Origin: Streptomyces griseicoloratus
GTDB lineage: Bacteria > Actinomycetota > Actinomycetes > Streptomycetales > Streptomycetaceae
Length of the DNA stretch: 64,000 bases
Direction: 5' to 3'
NCBI RefSeq assembly: GCF_014534645.1
Contig: NZ_JACVQF010000200.1
Span: 372,001 to 436,000 of the forward strand
The position numbers and the translations under genes are program-made. Below, one piece after another: positions 53,374 through 63,201 of the stretch. The notes under the pieces are model-generated. The model was given only the letters and a program-made list of their open reading frames with translations. It did no database searches and had not been told where the DNA came from. Position 1 is the first letter of the stretch, and every line of letters starts with the position of its first letter.

Positions 53374-54297
53374 TCAGGGCACGGCGGGGCCGGTGATGGG
53401 CCGGCCGCTGGCGTCGTAGGGCCAGACGTTGACCTTGCAGCCGTGCAGCCCCTTGATCTGCTGCATCATCACCGGCGCGAGCCGGCCGGTGCCGGGGCAG
53501 GTCTCGTGGCCGTGGCCGAGGAAGTGACCGACCTCGTGGTTGATGATCAGCGCGCGGTAGGAGGGCACGTCGTCCGCGTAGTACTGGGTGGCCAGCAGCC
53601 ACCGCTTGAGGTTGACCATGACGTTCTGTCCCACGTTGCAGTTGACCTCGCCGCCGGTGTCCAGGCCGTACTCGCCGCATATCCGGTCCACCGTCCCCGC
53701 CGTGGCGAGCCGCACCCGGAAGTCGGAGGCATCGCCGGACACCCGCCGGAACCCCACCTTCCCGTCGGCCGTCCAGCCGCGGGGGTCGGCGAGGATGTCC
53801 TCGACCTCGGCCGCCACCTCGTCCGGTGAGATCCCGATGCCGTCCTCCACCTCGACCCGGTAGGTCAGCATCCTCTGGCTCCCTCCGACGTGCCCGCTGC
53901 CGCCCCGGGCCGTGGCGAACGTCCCGGGTCCCGACGCCGGGATCGACGCGGTGGAGGCCGGGGCCTTCTCCTCGTCCTCCTCCTTCTTCTCGTCCTCCTC
54001 CATCTCGTCGTTCTTCTTCTCCGCGGACCCGCTCGGCGCCGAGCTCACGGTCTTGGCGGAAGCGCCGGGCGACGCCTCCCCCTGCACGGTCGACGTGGGT
54101 GCGGCGGCAGGGTCCGGGTGACCCGAGCCGGTCCGCCCCTTGAGGGCCATGCCGCCGGCCACGAGCAGCACGACGGCCGCGAGACCCACCCACAGGGCGG
54201 GCCTTCCGCCCCGTCTTCGGCGGGCGCGGCCCTTGCGGCGGCGCCGGTGGGCCGCGGCGGACGGCGGGGACGTCGATCGGTGCACGTTCATGATCAT
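53374..54297 (-). CDS. DUF3152 membrane-anchored putative zinc metalloprotease
   Basis: This 307-residue protein has a very basic N-terminus (RRRRKGRARRRRGG), one transmembrane helix (LWVGLAAVVLLVAGGMAL) and a long linker that contains an acidic block rich in Glu and Lys (about 100-120). The folded domain carries the zinc-type motif NHEVGHFLGHGHETCPG, in which the three His and the Glu resemble metzincin-like sites. DUF3152 is common in actinobacteria, but its substrate is unknown. The start is uncertain: ATG 54297 or 54291, neither with a good ribosome site. Two Cys pairs (ICGEYG, CNVGQ; CPGTG, CKVNVW) suit an extracellular fold. Confidence 0.82.
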   Translation of the reverse strand: MIMNVHRSTSPPSAAAHRRRRKGRARRRRGGRPALWVGLAAVVLLVAGGMALKGRTGSGHPDPAAAPTSTVQGEASPGASAKTVSSAPSGSAEKKNDEMEEDEKKEEDEEKAPASTASIPASGPGTFATARGGSGHVGGSQRMLTYRVEVEDGIGISPDEVAAEVEDILADPRGWTADGKVGFRRVSGDASDFRVRLATAGTVDRICGEYGLDTGGEVNCNVGQNVMVNLKRWLLATQYYADDVPSYRALIINHEVGHFLGHGHETCPGTGRLAPVMMQQIKGLHGCKVNVWPYDASGRPITGPAVP

Positions 54298-54404
54298 TCA
54301 GAGTGCCGCCGTCGTGTGATCGGCCGTGGACCGCTTTTGGACCGCTCTGTAACAGCCACCACCCGGCCGACGACCCGCGATCGTCTCCCCGCATACTGAG
54401 GTCC

Positions 54405-55094
54405 ATGCCACGTGTCCTGATCATCGAAGACGACCGCGCGGTCCGGGAGGGGCTGCGGCTCGCCCTGCGCCGTCAGGGGCACGAGGTCGCGGCGGCCGCG
54501 ACGGGCGAGGACGGCCTGGAACAGCTGCGGTCCTTCCGGCCCGACGCCGTGATCCTCGACCTGATGCTCCCCGGCATGCCCGGTCTGGAGGTGTGCCGCC
54601 GGATACGTGCGCACGACCAGGTGCCGATCATCATGGCCACCGCCCGCGGCGACGACACGGACGTCGTGGTCGGACTGGAGGCCGGGGCGGACGACTACGT
54701 CGTCAAGCCCGTCCGTGCCCGGGTCCTCGACGCACGCATCCGGGCGGTGCTGCGGCGTGCGAGCGGACCGCCGGCCGAGTACGGCGCACCGCCGACCGAG
54801 CACCACGGGGACCTCGCCATAGACCGCGCCGGGCTGACCGTCACCCACCAGGGGCGGCCCGTCGCCCTCGGCCCCTCCGAGCTGAGGCTGCTGCTCGCCC
54901 TGTCCGCCTCGCCCGGGCAGGTCTTCAGCCGCCAGCAGCTCCTGGAAGCCGTGTGGGAGCACAACTACCACGGGGACGCCCGGCTCGTGGACGCCTGCGT
55001 CAAACGCCTCCGGTCCAAGATCGGCGAGGCTTCGGGCAACCCGCGCTACATCCACACCGTGCGCGGCTTCGGCTACCGGTTCGGGGCCCGGTGA
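54405..55094 (+). CDS. OmpR-family response regulator (AfsQ1/CseB-like)
   Basis: This 229-residue regulator has a receiver domain with phosphorylation Asp52 in AVILDLMLPGMPGLEVCRR, and conserved EDD at 8-10 and Lys in YVVKPV. A winged-helix output domain spans about 130-229 (SRQQLLEAVWEHNYHGDARL, RSKIGEASGNPRYIHTVRG). It resembles the AfsQ1/CseB group. The ATG at 54405 gives the standard N-terminus. Its stop overlaps the kinase gene start (GTGA). Target promoters are unknown. Confidence 0.94.
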   Translation: MPRVLIIEDDRAVREGLRLALRRQGHEVAAAATGEDGLEQLRSFRPDAVILDLMLPGMPGLEVCRRIRAHDQVPIIMATARGDDTDVVVGLEAGADDYVVKPVRARVLDARIRAVLRRASGPPAEYGAPPTEHHGDLAIDRAGLTVTHQGRPVALGPSELRLLLALSASPGQVFSRQQLLEAVWEHNYHGDARLVDACVKRLRSKIGEASGNPRYIHTVRGFGYRFGAR

Positions 55095-56602
55095 GAGCTC
55101 CGCGACTGCTGCGCGCGCTGAGCAGCCTGCGCGTCCGGCTGGTGGTGGCCTTCGCCCTCGTCGCCGCCGTGGCCACGGTGACCACCGGCGCGCTCACGTT
55201 CCGTGAGGCGCGCACCGGGGTGCTGCAGCAGAGTCAGGACACGGTGATCGAGGACTTCCGGGAGCGGGTCAACACGCTGGTGCCCAACTACCGGTTCCCG
55301 CCCGCCCGGCCGGACCTGGAGGCGTTCGCCGCCGACATCGCGCGCGGCGGACGGTCGGACAACTGGCGGGTGCTGGCCGTCTACCGTGAACTGAGCGCCA
55401 CCTCCGTCCCCGCGGACTCCTTCCGGGAGCTGTCCCCGGCGATGCGCGAGGCGGTCCACTCGGGCAGCGCCACGGTCTTCCAGAGGGTCACCCGGGACGC
55501 CCGGTCCTCGCTCGTCGTCGGCATGCCCGTCACCTTCGCCGGGCAGCACGCCGCCGACCGGGGCCCGTCCGGGCTCGAGGTCTATCTCACCGTGCCGCAG
55601 ACGGAGGAGCAGGGCTATGTCGACGCCCTGGTCACCGCCATCGAGCGGGCCACGGTGCCCGCTCTCGCCCTGGCCGTGCTCCTCGCCCTCCTGGCGGCGC
55701 GCGGGGTGCTGCGGCCGGTCAGGGCACTGCGCCGGGCCACCCGCAGCATCGCCGAGGGCCGTCTGGACACGCGGCTCAAGGTGCACGGCTCCGACGAACT
55801 CGCCGACCTGTCCCACACCTTCAACGAGACCGCCGCGGCGCTGGAGGAGTCCGTGGCCGAACTGCGCAGGATGGAGGCCGGTGCCCGCCGGTTCGCCGCC
55901 GACGTCTCGCACGAGCTGCGCACGCCCCTGGCGGCGATGTCGGCGGTGACCGACGTGCTGGACGAGGACGCGGCGGGCCTGGACGACGACACCGCGATGG
56001 CGGTACGGCTCATCAGCGAGGAGACCACGAAGCTCGCCGACCTGGTGAACGACCTGATGGAGATCTCCCGGTTCGACGCGGGCGCGGCCGCCCTCCACCT
56101 GGACGACATCGATCTCGCCGAGTCCCTGCGGCGCACCCTCGCCTCCCGCGGCTGGCTGCACACGGTGCACACCAGCCTTCCCGAGCCCGGTGTGCTGCGC
56201 GGCCGCGTCGACCCGCGGCGCCTCGACGTGGTCGTCGCGAATCTGGTCGCCAACGCCCTCAAGCACGGCGGACTCCCGGTCCACCTGCGTCTGTACGAAC
56301 AGGAGGACGCGGAGGGGGGACGGCAGGCGGTCATCGAGGTCGCCGACAGCGGGGACGGCATCGAGGACGGCGTCATGCCGCATGTCTTCGACCGCTTCTA
56401 CAAATCGGACACCGCCCGGACCCGCAGTGAGGGAAGCGGGCTCGGGCTGGCCATCACCGCGGAGAACGTGCGCCTGCACGGCGGTACCGTACGGGCGGCC
56501 AACCGACCGCAGGGCGGTGCCGTCTTCACGGTCGTACTCCCCCTGGAGCACGACGACGCGGCGCAGCGGACGGCCCGCCCGGGGAAGGGAGACCGGTCAT
56601 GA
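55091..56602 (+). CDS. Sensor histidine kinase of the two-component operon
   Basis: This 503-residue kinase has transmembrane helices at about 15-37 and 184-204, enclosing an extracytoplasmic sensor of about 145 residues. A HAMP linker (RPVRALRRATRSIAEGRLDT) is followed by the phospho-acceptor His274 in ADVSHELRTPLAAM, and an ATPase domain (VVANLVANALKHGG; ADSGDGIEDGV; EGSGLGLAI). The GTG at 55091 overlaps the response regulator stop. The stimulus is unknown; a lipoprotein encoded next may modulate it. Confidence 0.94.
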   Translation: MRAPRLLRALSSLRVRLVVAFALVAAVATVTTGALTFREARTGVLQQSQDTVIEDFRERVNTLVPNYRFPPARPDLEAFAADIARGGRSDNWRVLAVYRELSATSVPADSFRELSPAMREAVHSGSATVFQRVTRDARSSLVVGMPVTFAGQHAADRGPSGLEVYLTVPQTEEQGYVDALVTAIERATVPALALAVLLALLAARGVLRPVRALRRATRSIAEGRLDTRLKVHGSDELADLSHTFNETAAALEESVAELRRMEAGARRFAADVSHELRTPLAAMSAVTDVLDEDAAGLDDDTAMAVRLISEETTKLADLVNDLMEISRFDAGAAALHLDDIDLAESLRRTLASRGWLHTVHTSLPEPGVLRGRVDPRRLDVVVANLVANALKHGGLPVHLRLYEQEDAEGGRQAVIEVADSGDGIEDGVMPHVFDRFYKSDTARTRSEGSGLGLAITAENVRLHGGTVRAANRPQGGAVFTVVLPLEHDDAAQRTARPGKGDRS

Positions 56603-57237
56603 CGCCTTCGACGGCGAGGGGCGCGACGCCGGCCCCGGGACAGAGCCGCGGCGTCCGGCGCGGGCTTCCGCTCCTGCTGGCGGCTCTCCTCCTGCCGCTC
56701 TCCGCCTGCGGCATCCCGGCGACCGGTGTGGTGGGGGCGGGCGAACCCGCCACCGGTGTCCGGGACCCCGGCAGCACCGCCGTCCCGGACCGGGCCCCGA
56801 GCGCCGCGGTGCCCGTCAACTCGGTCCCGCTGTACTTCGTCGGGGACGGTGGCCTGGTGGCGGCGGCGCGGCCGGTGCAGGTCTCCGCCGAGCCCACGAG
56901 CGCCGTGCTCATGGTGTTCAAGGGCCCGAACCGCCGGGAGCGGGAGGAGGGACTGACGACGGAGCTGCCGCGGATCACCGTGGCGCCGACGATCCGCATC
57001 GACGGCGCGACGGTGACCATCGAACTGCCGCCGGAGCTGAGGGGACTGAGCGACACGGCCATCGACCAGCTCGCCTGCACGGCCGCGGCCGCCCGTCTCC
57101 GGCAGGATCCCGCGCTGGACACGGCGCAGGTCACGGTGGAACAGCCCGACGGCCGGCTGGCCGGCCGGTCCAGCGACAACTGCCCGGGCCTCGCGGGCAC
57201 GCCCGTCGGCATCACGAGCCCACCGTCGTCCGGCTGA
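56599..57237 (+). CDS. Lipoprotein with GerMN-like domain, linked to the two-component system
   Basis: This 212-residue lipoprotein has a lipobox LSAC with Cys37 after a hydrophobic stretch (LPLLLAALLLPLSACGIP). The C-terminal part contains strands like those of GerMN (sporulation/spore germination) domains, VNSVPLYFVGDGGLVAAARP and VTIELPPELRGLSDTAIDQ. The ATG overlaps the kinase stop (ATGA), so all three genes are one operon. Comparable lipoproteins in Streptomyces (CseA, LpqB) sit with two-component systems and alter signalling; that role is inferred here. Confidence 0.85.
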   Translation: MTPSTARGATPAPGQSRGVRRGLPLLLAALLLPLSACGIPATGVVGAGEPATGVRDPGSTAVPDRAPSAAVPVNSVPLYFVGDGGLVAAARPVQVSAEPTSAVLMVFKGPNRREREEGLTTELPRITVAPTIRIDGATVTIELPPELRGLSDTAIDQLACTAAAARLRQDPALDTAQVTVEQPDGRLAGRSSDNCPGLAGTPVGITSPPSSG

Positions 57238-57246
57238 CGCCCAGGG

Positions 57247-57804
57247 CTAGGAGGTCCGGATGCGGGCCCACTCGTGGTCCAGGATGGCGTGGACGACGGA
57301 GTCACGCCACGCTCCCGCCTTGCGGACGTGTTCGCGGATGGTGCCCTCCTCGGTCAGGCCGGCGGCCGCCATCGTCCGCGCCGAGGCTTCGTTGAGGGGG
57401 CTGCGCGCTCCCCACAGGCGATGCAGGCCCAGGTCGTCGAAGCCGAGGGCGAGCAGGAGACGTACGGTCTCCAGGCCGTGGCCGACGCCCCAGGCGTCCG
57501 GGCGGAGGGCGAAGCCGAAGGTGGCGGCCCGCGGCTGGTGCGGGTCCAGGGCGATCCTGCCGGAGCCGATCAGCCGGTCCGTGTCCCGCTGCACGACGGC
57601 GAGCGCGTACTCGCTGCGGGGTTCCGCCAGGGCCGCGGCGACGGAGAGGACCACGTACCGGCCGACCTCGTCGCGGGTGCGTGGTTCGAAGGAGAGGTGG
57701 CGCGTGGTCTCGGGGCTGCCGTAGACGGCGTGCATGGGGTCGATGTCCTCGACGGCGAGCTCCCGCAGTTCGAGTCGCGGGCCGGAGCGCTTGACCGGGT
57801 ACAT
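57247..57804 (-). CDS. GNAT N-acetyltransferase (RimJ/RimL type)
   Basis: This 185-residue protein matches RimJ/RimL-type acetyltransferases: LELRELAVEDIDPMHAVYGS at the start, IGSGRIALDP, the acetyl-CoA region FALRPDAWGVGHGLETVRLL, and GLHRLWGARSPLNEASARTM. Substrates in this group range from ribosomal proteins to small molecules; none can be assigned. It is convergent with the two-component operon, with a gap of only 9 bp to the lipoprotein stop and no visible terminator. Confidence 0.9.
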   Translation of the reverse strand: MYPVKRSGPRLELRELAVEDIDPMHAVYGSPETTRHLSFEPRTRDEVGRYVVLSVAAALAEPRSEYALAVVQRDTDRLIGSGRIALDPHQPRAATFGFALRPDAWGVGHGLETVRLLLALGFDDLGLHRLWGARSPLNEASARTMAAAGLTEEGTIREHVRKAGAWRDSVVHAILDHEWARIRTS

Positions 57805-57906
57805 CCTCCGGACCCTACCCAGCGGCGCAGGGTCCGGACAGACGGCAGGGTCGGCGGCCCCGTCCTGCCGGGTGCTTGCGCCAACGGGTGACGGCGTCGC
57901 CGGCGC

Positions 57907-58317
57907 TCACGCCGCGCGGGCCCATCGCTGGACCGCGCGCGGGGCCGGACCCGGGTCGTGCGCCGCACGCACCCGGTACGTCGTCCTGCTCGGATCGGTG
58001 ATCGCCTCGCCGAGGCTGATCCGGCCGGCGGCGTGCAGGGCGTCGCACGCGGCGGTGGGCAGCGCCACGTAGCAACCGCCGCGGCCGGTGCGGGAGTCCA
58101 GCGGCCGCCAGTAGCTGTACCGGCGCCGTCCGCTCGCGAACTCGGTGACGAACACGGGCGTACGCGCGTCGGCGACTATCCGCAGAACGTCCGCCTCGTC
58201 CTGGCCGAGCGGGGTGCAGGCGCGCACGGCGGGTACGCCGTGGGCCGGTGCTCCACGCCCGAGGCGGCCCGGGAAGCGGGTGTCGGAAACCGGCGGCAGG
58301 TCGGCAGTGAACGGCAT
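57907..58317 (-). CDS. Hypothetical protein, 136 residues
   Basis: The frame has Streptomyces-like codon use. Its central part looks folded (DEADVLRIVADARTPVFVTE, RRRYSYWRPLDSRTGRGGCY), and the ends are rich in Ala, Pro and Arg. No signal peptide, membrane helix or known motif is seen. The flanking genes, an acetyltransferase and an aldo/keto reductase, give no hint. I do not recognise its family; that it is a real gene is likely but not certain. Confidence 0.55.
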   Translation of the reverse strand: MPFTADLPPVSDTRFPGRLGRGAPAHGVPAVRACTPLGQDEADVLRIVADARTPVFVTEFASGRRRYSYWRPLDSRTGRGGCYVALPTAACDALHAAGRISLGEAITDPSRTTYRVRAAHDPGPAPRAVQRWARAA

Positions 58318-58466
58318 CGGTCAGGGCCTTTCCAGAGCAGGGGTCGAGACCGCCTGCCGGGTCAGGCCGGTCATGATCTCGTCAGAGGCATTCTCCAATA
58401 CCGCACTGACAGCCCGCCCACCTTTTCCTGTTGACGGCATGTCGCACACCGGCACCCGGACGCGGA

Positions 58467-59537
58467 TCAGCCCCGGGGCGCCCCTGCGTCGCCTCGCGCA
58501 CGCCGGACCGGGGACGGGTTGAGCCGGGCGAAGCCCTCCTGGCGCTCGTAGGGGAAGTGGGGGTACGGAGCCGTCCTGGCGCTCGCCGCGTCGAGCCTGG
58601 CCACCTGGTCCTCGGTCAGGGTCCAGCCGACGGCACCGAGGTTCTGCCGGAGCTGTTCCTCGTTGCGGGCGCCGATGATGACGGAGGAGACCGTCGGGCG
58701 TCGCAGCAGCCAGTTGAGGGCGATCTGGGGCACGGTCCTGCCGGTCTCCTCCGCGATCTCGTCCAGGGTGTCGACCACCCGGTACAGCAGCTCCTCCTCG
58801 ACGGGAGGGCCGTAGTCCGCGGTGTCGTGCAGCCGGCTGCCCGCGGGCAGCGGGCGTCCCCGGCGGATCCGGCCGGTCAGCCGTCCCCACCCGAGCGGGC
58901 TCCAGACGACGGCGCCGACGCCCTGGTCGAGGCCCAGCGGCATGAGCTCCCATTCGTAGTCCCGGCCGACGAGGGAGTAGTAGACCTGGTGCGCCACGTA
59001 CCGCTGGTGGCCGCCGGCGTCCGCCTCGGCCAGCGACTTCATCAGCTGCCAGCCGCTGAAGTTGGAGACGCCGGTGTAGCGGAGCTTGCCGGCCCGTACG
59101 AGATCGTCGAGGGTGGAGAGCACTTCCCTGACCGGGGTGCCGGCGTCGAAGGCGTGGAGCTGGAAGAGGTCGATGTAGTCCGTGCCGAGCCGGCGCAGGG
59201 CGTCGTCGACCGCCTTGACCAGGCGGGCTCGGGAGGTCCCGGCGTCCATCGGCCCGTCGCCGGTCGGCAGGCCGGCCTTGGTGGAGAGGATGACCTGGTC
59301 GCGGCGCCCCTTCACGGCGGCACCGAGGACCTCCTCCGACGCGCCGCCCGAGTAGACGTCGGCGGTGTCGAACATGGTGACGCCCGCGTCGAGGCAGATG
59401 TCCACGAGCCGGCGCGCCTCCCTCTCGTCGGTGCTGCCCCAGGCACCGAAGAGCTCTCCGCGCCCTCCGAACGTGCCCGCGCCGAAGCTCAGTGCCGGGA
59501 CCATGAGTCCGGATGCGCCCAGCCGCCTGTGTTCCAT
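58467..59537 (-). CDS. Aldo/keto reductase
   Basis: This 356-residue NADPH-dependent oxidoreductase reduces aldehydes or ketones. The catalytic set is Asp57 and Tyr62 (FDTADVYSGG), Lys87 (LSTKAGL) and His128 (FQLHAFD). Late NADPH-binding sequence SVIIGARNEEQLRQNLGA is present. The start at 59537 follows GAGAGGGAA. It is divergent from a TetR regulator, and an operator candidate for that regulator lies 66-87 bp upstream of its start, so repression by that regulator is likely. Confidence 0.93.
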   Translation of the reverse strand: MEHRRLGASGLMVPALSFGAGTFGGRGELFGAWGSTDEREARRLVDICLDAGVTMFDTADVYSGGASEEVLGAAVKGRRDQVILSTKAGLPTGDGPMDAGTSRARLVKAVDDALRRLGTDYIDLFQLHAFDAGTPVREVLSTLDDLVRAGKLRYTGVSNFSGWQLMKSLAEADAGGHQRYVAHQVYYSLVGRDYEWELMPLGLDQGVGAVVWSPLGWGRLTGRIRRGRPLPAGSRLHDTADYGPPVEEELLYRVVDTLDEIAEETGRTVPQIALNWLLRRPTVSSVIIGARNEEQLRQNLGAVGWTLTEDQVARLDAASARTAPYPHFPYERQEGFARLNPSPVRRARGDAGAPRG

Positions 59538-59602
59538 GACCGTTTCCCTCTCTCCGCTGTCCCGCGAGCCGGGCCGGAGGATGACGACCCGACCCCACTC
59601 AC

Positions 59603-59624
59603 TAACGGGACACAAGTTCCGTTA
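59603..59624. promoter_or_regulatory. TetR operator candidate, copy 1
   Basis: taacgggac-acaa-gttccgtta: two 9-bp arms with one mismatch around 4 bases. It lies in the spacer between the divergent reductase and TetR genes, where it could repress both. Confidence 0.7.
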
Positions 59625-59657
59625 AGATGGGGCAGAGCCTAGCAGAGGCCGACGACT

Positions 59658-59679
59658 TAATGGAACAGGAGTGCCGTTA
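59658..59679. promoter_or_regulatory. TetR operator candidate, copy 2, overlapping the TetR start
   Basis: taatggaac-agga-gtgccgtta has the same 9-4-9 layout as copy 1 and similar arms. It spans the AGGAG ribosome site and the A of the TetR start codon, 55 bp from copy 1. Confidence 0.6.
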
Positions 59680-60299
59680 TGACTGCTGCAAGCGCGGGAC
59701 CCGGCGCTGTCCGCCCGGGCGGCCGTACCGCCCGGGTCCGGGCCGCCGTGCTCCGGGCCGCCGGCGACGCACTGGCGGAGGGCGGCCTGGCCGGCCTCGA
59801 CCTCGCCGATGTCGCCCGTCGCGCGGAGGTCGGGAGGACGACGGTCTACCGCCGTTGGGGAAGTCCGGCCAACCTGGTCGCGGATCTGCTCGCGGACATG
59901 GCCGAACAGTCGCTCCCGCGCACCGAGACGGGCACGCTCGCGGGCGATCTGCGTGCCAACGCCCGGCTCGTGCAGCGCACCCTGGCCGACGCCCGTCAGG
60001 GCGCGCTCTTCAAGGCGATGATCGCCGCCGCCACCTGCGACGAACAGGCGGCCGCCGCCCTGCACCGCTTCTACGACACCCGTGTCACGGAGTGGGAGCC
60101 CTGCGCCCGTCAGGCCGTCGCCCGGGGCGAACTGCCCGAAGGCACCGACACCCGCGAGGTGATCCGGGCGGTCTCCGCGCCGCTCTACTACCGGCTGCTG
60201 ACGACCGGTGAGCCCCTGGACGAGGCGGCGGCGGACCGCGCCGCCGACGCCGCGGTGGCGGCGGCGAAGGCGGGGGTCTTCGTCACGGCCCAGCCCTGA
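59679..60299 (+). CDS. TetR-family repressor
   Basis: This 206-residue repressor has an N-terminal helix-turn-helix (LADVARRAEVGRTTVYRRWG at about 42-61) and an all-helical ligand domain like the TetR_C type that follows RWGSPANLVADLLADM. The ATG at 59679 follows AGGAG; the operator-like repeat overlaps both. It is probably autoregulated and controls the divergent aldo/keto reductase. The ligand is unknown, perhaps a reactive carbonyl. Confidence 0.92.
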   Translation: MTAASAGPGAVRPGGRTARVRAAVLRAAGDALAEGGLAGLDLADVARRAEVGRTTVYRRWGSPANLVADLLADMAEQSLPRTETGTLAGDLRANARLVQRTLADARQGALFKAMIAAATCDEQAAAALHRFYDTRVTEWEPCARQAVARGELPEGTDTREVIRAVSAPLYYRLLTTGEPLDEAAADRAADAAVAAAKAGVFVTAQP

Positions 60300-60332
60300 G
60301 AGGGAGACGGAATCGAGGGGCCGGGACGGAAG

Positions 60333-60367
60333 GGTCCGGGCCGGCCCCGCTCGGGCCGGCCCGGACC
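60333..60367. terminator. Bidirectional terminator between TetR and katG genes
   Basis: A perfect 15-bp GC-rich stem (60333-60347 with 60353-60367) with a 5-base loop (cgctc) lies between convergent genes and only 6 bp after it the katG stop appears. Confidence 0.85.
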
Positions 60368-60372
60368 TCCGG

Positions 60373-62628
<2,256 letters not shown>

Positions 62629-62637
62629 TCAAGGTGC

Positions 62638-63075
62638 TCAGGTACTGCGGGCTGTGGAACAGTCGGGGCACAGGCCCCAGTAGATGACCTCGGCCTCGTC
62701 GACGGAGAAGCCGTGGTCGTCGGACGCGGTCAGGCAGGGCGCCGCACCGACCGCGCAGTCGACGTCCGTGACCACTCCGCACGAGCGGCACACGAGGTGG
62801 TGGTGGTTGTCCCCGACGCGCCCCTCGAACCGGGCGGGGCTGCCGGGTGGTTCGACGCGGCGCAGGAGTCCCGCCGCGGTGAGCGCGTGGAGACCTTCGT
62901 ACACGGCCTGCAGGGAGATGTGCCCCACGCGGTCACGCACCCCCGAGGCGATCGCCTCGGCGTCCAGGTGGTCACCGGCCCGTACCGTCTCCAGCAGCGC
63001 GACGCGGGCGGCAGTCACCCGAAGACCGGCGTCGCGCAGTACCTCGGCGGTGTTCGGCGCCCGGGATCCGGTCAT
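62638..63075 (-). CDS. furA: Fur-family repressor of the katG operon
   Basis: This 145-residue metalloregulator has a winged helix-turn-helix (AGLRVTAARVALLETV; SLQAVYEGLHALTAAGLLRR) and a metal-binding half with DNHHHLVCRSCG (Cys96 and Cys99) and GLCPDC (Cys136 and Cys139). The paired CxxC sets suggest a structural zinc and thiol-based redox sensing. The ATG at 63075 is preceded by GGTAAG. The AT-rich element at about 63163-63184 upstream may be its own operator. The order furA then katG is typical of Streptomyces. Confidence 0.93.
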   Translation of the reverse strand: MTGSRAPNTAEVLRDAGLRVTAARVALLETVRAGDHLDAEAIASGVRDRVGHISLQAVYEGLHALTAAGLLRRVEPPGSPARFEGRVGDNHHHLVCRSCGVVTDVDCAVGAAPCLTASDDHGFSVDEAEVIYWGLCPDCSTARST

Positions 63076-63162
63076 GGCGGCGAACTTACCGCCCGGACAC
63101 GAACGGCTCAAGGAAGCGAACGGTTCAAGTTCGGCGGGGTGTCCGGCGATAGCAGGCGTATT

Positions 63163-63184
63163 GTTGAATTTGAAAGTATCATGG
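63163..63184. promoter_or_regulatory. AT-rich promoter/operator region between furA and pirin genes
   Basis: The segment tattgttgaatttgaaagta is markedly AT-rich and contains TTGAA twice. It lies in the 126-bp divergent spacer, so it may serve furA, the pirin gene or both, and is a candidate FurA binding site. Confidence 0.4.
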
Positions 63185-63201
63185 GTGCCGGAGGTGTCCC
63201 G

